From Fidelibacterota bacterium (GTDB lineage Bacteria; Fidelibacterota; Marinisomatia; Marinisomatales; CAZVFT01), in NCBI GenBank assembly GCA_014381485.1, contig JACNLN010000038.1, forward strand, positions 1 through 8,143: a stretch of 8,143 bases of DNA, written 5' to 3'. The position numbers were made by a program, and so were the translations under genes. How positions within the stretch are numbered: the stretch's first letter is position 1; every line of letters begins with the position of its first letter. This document shows positions 1-6,389 of this stretch, in pieces. Below the pieces are notes generated by a model that was given only the letters and a program-made list of their open reading frames with translations, was not told the DNA's origin and searched no databases.

Positions 1-25
1 TAGGAATTTTCATTTTCTTTTGGTT

Positions 26-146
26 TCCCGTCGGTGATCTCCCGCCGTGGCGGGATCGCCGAGCGGGACATTTGGATACCGGCATCCGCTCACCGACCCG
101 TTCCGAGACCTGTCTTCTCTGTCGATACGACAGGCAGGTCGGCGAC
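26..146. repeat. GC-rich double-hairpin intergenic element
   Basis: Two imperfect hairpins lie in an otherwise AT-rich spacer. The first spans 26-68: tcccg/cggga at the base, tcggtgatc against gatcgccga (one G-T wobble, one bulged g), and ccgcc/ggcgg around a short gt loop. The second spans roughly 99-146: acctg (108-112) pairs with caggt (135-139), ctgtcg (119-124) with cgacag (128-133) around ata, and ccg (103-105) with cgg (140-142). Neither is followed by a clear T-run, so an intrinsic terminator is not indicated on either strand. The base composition contrasts with the flanks, which suggests a REP-like extragenic palindromic unit. The alternative is a structured leader or terminator of a gene to the left of the window. 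Confidence 0.55.
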
Positions 147-221
147 GGATCAATCTGTTGAATTAATTTGGTTGTTTTATAGAACATAGCAATAAATTTT
201 TAATTCTGACTACTCCTTAAC

Positions 222-230
222 TGGTATAAT
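222..230 (+). promoter_or_regulatory. Extended -10 promoter upstream of the MGMT-like gene
   Basis: The sequence tggtataat carries a perfect TATAAT at 225-230 preceded by TGn, the extended -10 form used by housekeeping sigma factors. The -35 region, around 202-208, has no good match to TTGACA, as is common when the -10 is extended. Transcription would start near 236-238, leaving a leader of about 75 bases before the ATG at 311. The three genes that follow are spaced by 27 and 51 bp, so this promoter could drive all of them. This is inferred from motifs only. Confidence 0.5.
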
Positions 231-310
231 TGACTTTTAATTATTAAAAATAGACGCTATTTTTCTGGGAGAATAATTTCGATAAATCCAATTCTGAGTG
301 AGGTAAAAAA

Positions 311-784
311 ATGACAAATAAAAAGAAGTCATGGCGAGAGAAACTTTCTGATAGCAAAGACCTTCCGCGAGTTGAAAAGATTACCGAAAAAATGAGCCAG
401 CGGTGGGGGACTGGCACAGTAGTGATCCCTGCCCCTATTGAGGTTGATGAAATTATGAAAAAGGTTCCAAACGGTAAACTTATCACTATAAACATAATTC
501 GTCAAATTCTTGCTAAAAGACACGGAGCTACTATCGGCTGTCCCATCACGACCGGGATTTTTGCTATGATCTCCGCTAATGCAGCTAATGAAGATGAAAA
601 TGTGGGAAAAACGGAAATCACACCGTACTGGCGTACTCTTAAAAAAGGTGGCGAATTAAATCCCAAATATCCCGGCGGTATTGACAACATTAAAAAAAGG
701 TTGGCGTCTGAGGGGCATAGTATTGTTCAGAAAGGGAAAAAATTCGTTGTTAAAGACTTTGAAAAATCTATTGTTGATGAATAA
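311..784 (+). CDS. MGMT/alkyltransferase-like (ATL) family protein without the acceptor cysteine
   Basis: A 157-residue protein that resembles the DNA-binding domain of O6-methylguanine-DNA methyltransferase. VPNGKLITINIIRQILA (residues 52-68) corresponds to the family's IPxGxVxTYxxIAxxLG, and TPYWRTLKKGGELNPKYPGG (104-123) corresponds to the active-site stretch PCHRVVxxDGxLxGYxGG, followed by a helix ending in LxxEGH. The alkyl-acceptor motif PCHR reads P105-Y106-W107-R108, so the cysteine is Tyr and direct methyl transfer is not expected. Cys77 lies in GCPITTG, a different element. In known ATL proteins the cysteine is usually Trp (PWHR), and they bind alkylated DNA and direct it to nucleotide excision repair; applying that here is inference. 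The family of short proteins with a KSWREKL-type N-terminus and TPYWR is, as far as I recall, widespread and uncharacterised. The start is supported by a gtgagg ribosome site at 298-303. Expected to be cytoplasmic and nucleic-acid-binding. Confidence 0.75.
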   Translation: MTNKKKSWREKLSDSKDLPRVEKITEKMSQRWGTGTVVIPAPIEVDEIMKKVPNGKLITINIIRQILAKRHGATIGCPITTGIFAMISANAANEDENVGKTEITPYWRTLKKGGELNPKYPGGIDNIKKRLASEGHSIVQKGKKFVVKDFEKSIVDE

Positions 785-811
785 CTTACTATCATTCAGG
801 AGAAAGTATAG

Positions 812-1015
812 ATGAACTTATTTGATGCCATCAATGAGAGAGTAAAAAAGTTAACGATCTGGGATATCAAGCTCCTGCAAATTGCAGCGATTTTTGTGGC
901 GCTGATCATCGTCAAATTGATTCCATCTATCATTCAAGTGAGTATCTGGTGGTTTGTTATTTTAGCACTCCTAACAGGAGCAAAGCCCTTCATTAAACTC
1001 CTAAAAAACTCGTGA
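812..1015 (+). CDS. Small two-helix inner-membrane protein, function unknown
   Basis: A 67-residue protein. An amphipathic N-terminus (MNLFDAINERVKKLTIWDIK) is followed by two hydrophobic segments at about residues 21-41 and 43-57, then a basic tail ending KLLKNS. This pattern predicts a short membrane hairpin, with the charges suggesting both ends are cytoplasmic. Small proteins with a similar IWDIKLLKxxxxxxGxxxxK...P layout occur in many bacteria and archaea without known function; I do not recognise a named family. The ATG has a good ribosome site, aggaga at 798-803, eight bases upstream, and starts 27 bp after the preceding stop, so co-transcription with the MGMT-like gene is likely. The alternative, a random reading frame, is unlikely given the ribosome site, the coherent hydrophobic pattern and the fit between neighbours. 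Confidence 0.7.
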   Translation: MNLFDAINERVKKLTIWDIKLLQIAAIFVALIIVKLIPSIIQVSIWWFVILALLTGAKPFIKLLKNS

Positions 1016-1066
1016 TAAGATGTTAACCTTAATGATACTCCAATTTGAACTATCGGGAGAAAGAGT

Positions 1067-1888
1067 ATGATAAAAATCGGGTATTTTCAGTTTTATCCAA
1101 ATTTGAAACAGATTAAACAAAACAGTGACAAGATCGTCAACACCCTTAAACACATAGATGCCGATCTTATTGTTTTACCTGAACTACCATTCACAGGTTA
1201 CTATCTTCAGAATCGGGGAAAAGCCCAGGAGCTGGCTGAAGATCCGAAGAATTCTCCCACCGTCGATACCCTGATCAATCTCTGCAAGAAACGGAATTTC
1301 TATATTGTCACTGGTTTTGCGGAAAAATCCCATAGTCTCATTTATAACAGTGCTCTTCTAATAGGTGCTGATGGGGTTCTTCACACCTACAGGAAACTTC
1401 ACCTCTTTGACGATGAGAAACAATGGTTCGATCCGGGAGATGCTCCTCCGCAGGTAGTGGAAATCCTTGGAGTAAAAATTGGCATAATGATATGTTTTGA
1501 TTGGATTTTTCCAGAAGTGATGCGAAGCCTGGCAATTATGGGGGCAGATATCATCTGTCATCCTTCCAATCTTATCCTCGATTATTGCCAATCAGCCATG
1601 CTCACTCGTTGTCTGGAGAATGGCGTTTTTGCCATCACTACAAATCGCTTTGGCGTGGAAAACAAATCTGGGGGAGAAATTCAATTCACAGGAAACAGCC
1701 AGATTGTTGCTCCGAAAGGGATGCTTCTCCACCGGGCTCCTTCCCAGCTGGATGAACTCTATATCACAGAAATTGACGTGGAAGATGCCCGGGATAAATA
1801 CATCACTCCTTCTAATCACCTTCTTGAGGATCGTCGACCTGAGTTCTATTCTGGATTACTCACCCCCGAAATCTTGTCCGATCAATGA
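1067..1888 (+). CDS. Nitrilase-superfamily carbon-nitrogen hydrolase (amidase/nitrilase)
   Basis: A 273-residue single-domain member of the carbon-nitrogen hydrolase superfamily, which cleaves non-peptide C-N bonds of amides, carbamoyl groups or nitriles through a cysteine thioester. The whole triad is visible: Glu39 in LPELPFTGY, Lys110 in YRKLHLF, and Cys143 in GIMICFDWIFPE. Other family marks are GDAPPQVVEILGVKIG before the cysteine, HPSNL (165-169) and RCLENGVFAITTNR (181-194). The length is typical. The layout (YRKLHLFDDEKxxFxPGD, ICFDWxFPExxRxLAxxGADII, HPxNL, DRRPEFY near the end) is close to the archaeal PH0642-type enzymes, whose Pyrococcus abyssi relative was described as an aliphatic nitrilase; N-carbamoylputrescine and omega-amidase activities remain possible, so the substrate is not assigned. 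No signal peptide, so cytoplasmic. A gggaga site at 1055-1060 supports the ATG. It is the last gene of the plus-strand run and converges on the PurL-like gene. Confidence 0.9.
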   Translation: MIKIGYFQFYPNLKQIKQNSDKIVNTLKHIDADLIVLPELPFTGYYLQNRGKAQELAEDPKNSPTVDTLINLCKKRNFYIVTGFAEKSHSLIYNSALLIGADGVLHTYRKLHLFDDEKQWFDPGDAPPQVVEILGVKIGIMICFDWIFPEVMRSLAIMGADIICHPSNLILDYCQSAMLTRCLENGVFAITTNRFGVENKSGGEIQFTGNSQIVAPKGMLLHRAPSQLDELYITEIDVEDARDKYITPSNHLLEDRRPEFYSGLLTPEILSDQ

Positions 1889-1917
1889 CGAAAACACTGG
1901 CAACATAAATTGAGCGC

Positions 1918-1952
1918 TTCTATCCAACAAGCAACCTTGCTTGTCGGAAGAA
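1918..1952. terminator. Hairpin between convergent genes (probable bidirectional terminator)
   Basis: The segment ttct-a-tcc-a-acaagcaa / ttgcttgt-c-ggaagaa forms a stem with a perfect 8-bp core around cc (1927-1944), one A-C mismatch and one bulged A further out. It sits in the 67 bp between the stop codons of two convergent genes, only four bases from the minus-strand stop. On the plus strand it is followed by aaattt, a weak T-tract; on the minus strand no T-run follows. A role in separating the two transcripts is likely from position and stem strength. Confidence 0.6.
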
Positions 1953-1955
1953 ATT

Positions 1956-3833
1956 TCATACTACCATCTCTGCGATTTTCTCCACCTTTAGTGAAATTAA
2001 ATCGTTAAACTCAAACTTCCCTGTATCAGTCACCCGTCCAATTGCGGTGCACGGTAGTCGTAATCTCATGCATATCCGTTCAATTTCGATAATGGATTCC
2101 TCTTCCACTGTAACGATAACCAGCCCCTGAGTTTCACCAAACAACATTTCATCCTCACGAATTTTACTGCTCATATGAATTCGAGCACCGATTCCCTCTC
2201 TTGAATTCAAAAGACAGCGCACAAGAGCCATAGAAAGTCCACCCTTTGATACGGTATATGCTGATTTAATCATTTTCGAACTTTTTGTCAAATAAATAAA
2301 TTCTTGAAGATTTCGTTCCATTAATAAATCCACAGAAGGAGGAGGACCGAGCTCTTTTTTGTGGATGAGTTTTAGGTATTCACTACCTCCTATCTCTCCT
2401 CGATGACTGCCAAAAATCAGAATAAAATCTCCCTCGTCCTTAAAATCCTGACTGATTATCTGGTCAACAGATTCTACATCCCCCACTACTCCTACGATAA
2501 GGTTGGGATTTTCTCGGGAGACTCTATCCGTAACAAGATGGGTTGATACAATAGGAAGATTAAAAACAGTGCTGGCACTGCCTAAGCCAGATAGGGCTTC
2601 TCGAAACTGGTAATGAGCTGTTGGATCAGATAGATCATCAAAATCTACGCCAAGTGTAACAAAGCGTGGTATAGCCCCACAACAAAGGACATTCCTGATA
2701 GCCAAAGCCATTGCACATTTCCCCCCGGTGGCTGGATCCAGAAATAAGAATTGATCGTTCCCCTCAATAGACACCACAAGATGCCTATCGTCTTCCTCAA
2801 GAGGAATGATATGAGCAATGGCATTGGATGATTTTTTTGATGTCAGGACTCCTTTATCCGGCATCACATCAGGCGATGAGACAAGTTTGACCAATGTCTG
2901 GTTGAAATCAGCAGGCTGTCGAACTTCACTAAGATCCAGAGAATTAACTTTCTCAAGATATTTGGGTTTTCCAAGTTCCTGATTTGACACAGAAAGCGTA
3001 TCTGAGGAAGGAAACATAAGTGAATTAGGAATCTCAGCTACTTCTTGTCCCGTCAGTTGGAAACGAAGAACATCCTCACCGGTAACCTTCCCCACCTGAA
3101 TACATTCCACATTATTTTTTTGACTAATCTTATGAATTTCCTTTTCAAAACCACGAATCACCACTGCGAGAACTGATCCAAAATATTTTCGGATTAATAT
3201 CTTCTTGTGAGAATTCTTCTTCCCTTCTGGAAATGATTGAATATCACAATCAATTCCACATTTTCCTTCCCTTGCCAGATTAGTGCAGGCAACAATTAAT
3301 CCCCCTTCATCAATGATTTTCAGACTTCTGACATAGCTGTGATGATGTAGCTCAAGAACACATTTTTGAAGATGTTTAGATGCTGGCGATCTCAGGAGAT
3401 ACAGGAGGTTTCCTTCACTAAAAGTTGTGGGTTTTTTAACCAGTTTTTTCTCAAGAGTTCCCAGTACAAGAATGGTATTTTTCTTTTTAATTACTTCCAA
3501 CGGTATAGCACCCAGAGTGGCAATCTCCAGTAAAAGCTCATTTATTTTCTGTCTGCTCTTTCTTATCCCGGTTAACGGTGGAAGAGTTATCATCCCTACA
3601 ATAAGGGATGTATCAGCAACAGTATCAATAAACCCTATAGATTGAAATGGAAAGTCAGTGATGATATTTTCACCAAATTGTGTAACCGAATCCATAATTG
3701 AGATGACATTTTTGTGAGAAATTTGCCCACTCCAAAGATGCGACAACAGAGACAACTCAAGTGAAGTCGGTGATCTCCCCATTTTCTCATCAATATATCT
3801 GATTTCCCATTCTGTTATTTTCCTTATTGACAT
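1956..3833 (-). CDS. Divergent PurL-like (FGAM synthase / AIR synthase superfamily) protein, probably not a functional FGAM synthase
   Basis: A 625-residue protein with the two-fold repeated architecture of PurL, the ATP-dependent phosphoribosylformylglycinamidine synthase of purine synthesis, but about 100 residues shorter than small PurL. Matching landmarks: residues 6-42 (ITEWEI..MGRSPTSLELSLLSHLWS) fit the PurL start; 146-200 fit the first-half C-lobe; 365-436 (DPATGGKCAMALAIRNVLCCGAIP) fit the second-half AIRS lobe; 467-486 (GDFILIFGSHRGEIGGSEYL) and 522-570 fit the last lobe. The active-site signatures are gone: WSEHCSYK is WSGQISHK (34-41), the ESHNHP loop is MITLPPLTG (81-89), SESQER is RKYFGS (215-220), SAHDxSDGGL is SAYTVSKGGL (524-533), and LFSESQ is LFGETQ (564-569). 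The frame is intact, so it is not simple decay; a structural, regulatory or altered-substrate paralogue is possible. No pur genes adjoin. The ATG follows AGGAAG about ten bases upstream, with AGG nearer. Confidence 0.75.
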   Translation of the reverse strand: MSIRKITEWEIRYIDEKMGRSPTSLELSLLSHLWSGQISHKNVISIMDSVTQFGENIITDFPFQSIGFIDTVADTSLIVGMITLPPLTGIRKSRQKINELLLEIATLGAIPLEVIKKKNTILVLGTLEKKLVKKPTTFSEGNLLYLLRSPASKHLQKCVLELHHHSYVRSLKIIDEGGLIVACTNLAREGKCGIDCDIQSFPEGKKNSHKKILIRKYFGSVLAVVIRGFEKEIHKISQKNNVECIQVGKVTGEDVLRFQLTGQEVAEIPNSLMFPSSDTLSVSNQELGKPKYLEKVNSLDLSEVRQPADFNQTLVKLVSSPDVMPDKGVLTSKKSSNAIAHIIPLEEDDRHLVVSIEGNDQFLFLDPATGGKCAMALAIRNVLCCGAIPRFVTLGVDFDDLSDPTAHYQFREALSGLGSASTVFNLPIVSTHLVTDRVSRENPNLIVGVVGDVESVDQIISQDFKDEGDFILIFGSHRGEIGGSEYLKLIHKKELGPPPSVDLLMERNLQEFIYLTKSSKMIKSAYTVSKGGLSMALVRCLLNSREGIGARIHMSSKIREDEMLFGETQGLVIVTVEEESIIEIERICMRLRLPCTAIGRVTDTGKFEFNDLISLKVEKIAEMVV

Positions 3834-3882
3834 CGCCTATTTTCTTCCTGACATATAATCCTTGTGAATATTTTTTGTTCTT

Positions 3883-3903
3883 CACCCCCGACGGGTTGGG
3901 GTG
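3883..3903. repeat. Hairpin cacccc / ggggtg
   Basis: cacccc (3883-3888) pairs perfectly with ggggtg (3898-3903) across a nine-base loop. It lies about 50 bp upstream of the PurL-like start codon, on the transcript's 5' side, and is not followed by a T-run in the direction of that gene, so it looks like an extragenic palindrome rather than a terminator. Confidence 0.45.
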
Positions 3904-3921
3904 TGGGTAAGGTTCCTCAGT

Positions 3922-3937
3922 TCAGTCGGGCACATGA
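3922..3937 (+). repeat. Divergent copy of the TCAGTCGGGYGCCTGA repeat
   Basis: tcagtcgggcacatga matches the better copies at 4416-4431 and 7675-7690 with two and three mismatches respectively. The first nine bases are identical in all plus-oriented copies. Confidence 0.4.
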
Positions 3938-3986
3938 CAAATTTTGTTTGCTAAGATATTGATAGAAAAATACTTTTCTTCCACTA

Positions 3987-4002
3987 TCCATTTGCAAATG
4001 GA
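3987..4002. repeat. Perfect 16-bp palindrome
   Basis: tccatttgcaaatgga equals its own reverse complement. It has the size and symmetry of an operator, but it lies about 150 bp upstream of the PurL-like start and within a repeat-rich stretch, so a regulatory role is only a possibility. Confidence 0.4.
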
Positions 4003-4005
4003 ACT

Positions 4006-4047
4006 CCTCTCCCTTGTACGCTTATCCGGCTACTGACGGAGGAGAGG
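4006..4047. repeat. Inverted arms enclosing a 19-bp dispersed repeat
   Basis: cctctcc (4006-4012) is complementary to ggagagg (4041-4047). The interior contains ttatccggctactgacgga at 4022-4040, which recurs exactly at 8031-8049, and its right end abuts the right arm directly. This looks like one repeat inserted in, or evolved from, the loop of another hairpin. Confidence 0.5.
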
Positions 4048-4048
4048 G

Positions 4049-4154
4049 TTTACCCTGTTGAATAAATACTGAATTGTCCACATAAATCGAAAAAATTGGA
4101 AATGAAATAGGTTGTGTGATTTGATAAACATTGATTCCTATTCTACAGGGTAAA
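4049..4154. mobile_element. Possible 106-bp MITE-like element with 16-bp terminal inverted repeats
   Basis: tttaccctgttgaata at 4049-4064 is the reverse complement of tattctacagggtaaa at 4139-4154, with 15 of 16 positions matching. The interior is AT-rich and non-coding, and no transposase is present. I see no clear target-site duplication at the ends. The size and terminal inverted repeats suit a miniature inverted-repeat element, but a chance or regulatory inverted repeat cannot be excluded. A related ctgttgaattaat occurs at 154-166. Confidence 0.4.
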
Positions 4155-4155
4155 G

Positions 4156-4201
4156 GTGACGGTGATAATCGATAACATTATTCCAACATCTCATCCGTCA
4201 C
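4156..4201. repeat. Imperfect hairpin gtgacgg / ccgtcac
   Basis: gtgacgg (4156-4162) pairs perfectly with ccgtcac (4195-4201); tga next to the left arm can extend the stem past a bulge. It lies directly beside the possible MITE-like element. No function is evident. Confidence 0.35.
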
Positions 4202-4236
4202 TCTACCATTCCATCATTTATTCACCCCCTCTTTTT

Positions 4237-4259
4237 TTCTCCCCCGTCAAGGGGGAGAA
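4237..4259. repeat. Strong hairpin ttctccccc-gtcaa-gggggagaa
   Basis: A perfect 9-bp stem with a five-base loop, preceded on the plus strand by a T-run (4232-4238). The T-run is on the wrong side for a plus-strand terminator, and the minus strand reads A after the stem, so neither strand shows a classic intrinsic terminator. It resembles the C/G-run palindromes dispersed between genes in several FCB-group genomes, and it may still act as a 3' structure for uvrC, whose stop lies about 200 bp away. Confidence 0.5.
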
Positions 4260-4413
4260 GGTCTATTATTAAATCCTCTATTCGAGCCTATGATCTAGTA
4301 CCTATCTTTCATCAGCTGGCGTACAGACAGACATCCCCTCAGGGTCCTGCGGAAGCTGTGAAAAAAACAACTAAGCCCCAGACTAATGTCTACATTCAAC
4401 TTTTAGATTCACC

Positions 4414-4436
4414 CATCAGTCGGGCGCCTGACCGAC
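4414..4436 (+). repeat. REP-like palindrome, copy of TCAGTCGGGYGCCTGA
   Basis: The core tcagtcgggcgcctga (4416-4431) differs at one base from 7675-7690 and from the inverse of 8014-8029. It is itself near-palindromic (tcag...ctga, with ggcgcc inside), and gtcgg/ccgac pairing extends to 4436. It lies 20-40 bp downstream of the uvrC stop and could shape the 3' end of that mRNA. Confidence 0.55.
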
Positions 4437-4457
4437 AAAAATGTGTGATGACTTTCT

Positions 4458-6296
4458 TTATTCTCTATCATTTACGAATTCTTTTGCGGTGGAAATTATC
4501 GTTTCTGCTAATGATTTCCGAATCCCAATTTTTCTGGAAATCTCTTCCTCTGATACCCTTGAGATAGAACGGATATCCCGAAAATTGGTAAACAGTTTTT
4601 TAACAGTAACAGGCCCTACCCCTTTAATTTCGTGAAAGATTGAATGTGTTACTGATTTCCCTCGTCGTTTTCGATGAAATGCTACAGCAAACCGATGGGC
4701 TTCATCCCGGATATGCTGAAGTAACCTTAAACCGGATGAGTGTTTAGCAATCGACTGGGGTTCGGAATACCCCGGTATAAAAACCTCTTCCAGTCGCTTA
4801 GCAAGACCCACTACAGGAATGTATGTCAACCCCAGTTCCCGAAGAGCTGACACAGCCATTCCAAGTTGACCTTTGCCCCCATCAATCAGTATCAAATCGG
4901 GAAATTGAGCACTTTCGCTCTTTAAGCGACGGTATCGTCTCAACACAACTTCCCTTATCATAGCAAAATCATCTACTCCCTTTACCGTTTTTATTTTGAA
5001 CTTCCGGTACAGACTTTTCTTTGGTTGACCATCTACAAAACATACCATAGCTGCAACAGGATAGCTTCCCTGAATATTGGAGATATCAAATGCCTCAATT
5101 CGTCTTGGAGCTACAGAAAGATGAAGATCGGATTGCAATTGCAATATTTTTCCAGGAATGAGTTCCCGCCGTCTTTCCTTCTGTCGAAGATATTCCTCTA
5201 ATAAAAGCTTTGCGTTCTGCTGGGTCATGCGAAGCAGACGGACTTTTTCTCCCCTTTGTGGTACCGTAAGTTTTACCCGTCTTCCCCGTTTATCTGTCAG
5301 CCACGAAGTAATCGTAACTTCATCATTGGGTTTTATTAGAAGTATAATTTCGGGAGGAATAAAATCAGTGTCCAGATAAAATTGCCGTAAAAATGCTAAA
5401 AGTGCTTCCGGTTGATAGTCACAATCTACACCACTCATCATCATTTTTTCTCGACCCACAATCTTTCCATTTCGAAGGCGAATTACAACAGCACAGGCAT
5501 CACTTTCTTCAACAGCAAGAGCAATAATATCCTTATCCTCAAAATTAGCGGTCACTTTTCGCTGTCGCCGGGTGAAAGATTCGATAGACTTTATTTGGTC
5601 TCTTACAATTGCTGCCTCTTCAAACCGCATTTCATCGGATAGGACTTCCATCCGATTCTTAAGAGATTTTAATACTTTGTCGGTTCTACCGTGAAGAAAT
5701 CGAATCACATTCTTGATCATTTTATTGTATGTTTTTTCATCCACCAATTCCTCACAAGGTCCTTCACACTTATTGATGTGATAATCAAGACAGACAGACA
5801 CTTTTTTCCGTGCAATTGTATCTTCATTAATTTTGTATTCACAGCTTCTTACGGGAAATACCTTATGTATAACTTTAAAAGTATTTCTGAGGGATTTTAC
5901 ATCCGTGTATGGTCCTAAGTATTTAGATCCATCCTTCACAATTTTCCGGGTGATAATTATCTGTGGAAAAGGCTCACGAGTAATCCTGACATAGGGGAAA
6001 GATTTATCGTCCTTAAGACTTACATTATATTTGGGAGCGTGTTCTTTTATCAGATTAGCTTCGACTAACAGCGCTTCCACTTCGTTATTTGTCACGATCC
6101 ACTCAAGATCAACCACTCTTGACATCATTGAAATTAATCTCGGTGTCGTTTGGTTACTTTTTTGAAAATAAGTCCTCACCCGATCCCGTAAGACTTTGGC
6201 TTTTCCAATATAAAGAACTAAACCCTTCTCATCTTTGAATAGATAGACACCAGGTTTTCTAGGAACCTGTTTTACTTTTGATGATATATTTATCAA
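4458..6296 (-). CDS. uvrC: Excinuclease ABC subunit C (UvrC)
   Basis: A 612-residue, full-length UvrC, the nuclease that cuts on both sides of a lesion after UvrA/UvrB recognition in nucleotide excision repair. The N-terminal GIY-YIG nuclease (3' incision) has GVY at 16-18, YIG at 29-31, Arg40 and the EVEALLVEAN helix (72-81). Cys152, Cys169, Cys177 and Cys181 form the spacing linked to the reported iron-sulfur cluster. A UVR helix pair for UvrB contact is at about 205-240 (EVLSDEMRFEEAAIVRDQI). The RNase H-like 5' nuclease keeps Asp404 (AFDISN), Asp442/443 (VDDFAMI), Asp472 (IDGGKGQL) and His534 (DEAHRFA). Tandem helix-hairpin-helix motifs end the protein (about 555-608). The start is TTG (6294-6296): an in-frame TAA lies three codons upstream (6303-6305) and no ATG precedes the catalytic motifs. 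No clear Shine-Dalgarno site is visible. The gene lies 93 bp after the exported acidic protein on the same strand, with no confident promoter between. Confidence 0.97.
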   Translation of the reverse strand: MINISSKVKQVPRKPGVYLFKDEKGLVLYIGKAKVLRDRVRTYFQKSNQTTPRLISMMSRVVDLEWIVTNNEVEALLVEANLIKEHAPKYNVSLKDDKSFPYVRITREPFPQIIITRKIVKDGSKYLGPYTDVKSLRNTFKVIHKVFPVRSCEYKINEDTIARKKVSVCLDYHINKCEGPCEELVDEKTYNKMIKNVIRFLHGRTDKVLKSLKNRMEVLSDEMRFEEAAIVRDQIKSIESFTRRQRKVTANFEDKDIIALAVEESDACAVVIRLRNGKIVGREKMMMSGVDCDYQPEALLAFLRQFYLDTDFIPPEIILLIKPNDEVTITSWLTDKRGRRVKLTVPQRGEKVRLLRMTQQNAKLLLEEYLRQKERRRELIPGKILQLQSDLHLSVAPRRIEAFDISNIQGSYPVAAMVCFVDGQPKKSLYRKFKIKTVKGVDDFAMIREVVLRRYRRLKSESAQFPDLILIDGGKGQLGMAVSALRELGLTYIPVVGLAKRLEEVFIPGYSEPQSIAKHSSGLRLLQHIRDEAHRFAVAFHRKRRGKSVTHSIFHEIKGVGPVTVKKLFTNFRDIRSISRVSEEEISRKIGIRKSLAETIISTAKEFVNDRE

Positions 6297-6389
6297 AATC
6301 GATTAAAGCTGAAAAACCACACTGTCCGGTGAATTGAAAAAAATAAAGGGTATACTTTGATAATGGCGGATTTTTCTTTAGTTAAAAAT

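Larger units (their letters stand above)
3834..4457. other. Repeat-rich 624-bp spacer without a gene
   Basis: This stretch between the start of the PurL-like gene and the end of uvrC (both minus strand) shows no credible coding frame. The two plus-strand frames near its right end are overlapped by uvrC and have no family resemblance. It is packed with short palindromes and copies of dispersed repeats, listed separately. The PurL-like gene must be transcribed either from a promoter in this spacer or by read-through from uvrC. I found no convincing -35/-10 pair on the minus strand; an ATTATA-type element near 3853-3858 is the nearest AT-rich candidate. Confidence 0.6.

Noticed and set aside
230..258. 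ttgact at 230-235 as a -35 element
   Set aside because: No acceptable -10 lies 16-18 bases downstream; the TATAAT at 225-230 with TGn is the better promoter.
30..3779. Identical 14-mer gtcggtgatctccc at 30-43 and 3766-3779
   Set aside because: The second copy encodes conserved-looking residues near the start of the PurL-like protein and lacks the hairpin context, so a chance match is more likely than a shared repeat.
4270..4300. attcgagcc as a tRNA T-arm
   Set aside because: No matching acceptor stem, anticodon arm or flanking pairing can be found.
3883..4440. CRISPR array among the spacer repeats
   Set aside because: The repeats are irregularly spaced, differ in sequence and orientation, and no cas genes are present.
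4358..4635. Two overlapping small plus-strand frames beside the uvrC stop
   Set aside because: They overlap the well-supported uvrC C-terminus antisense and show no ribosome site or conserved motif.
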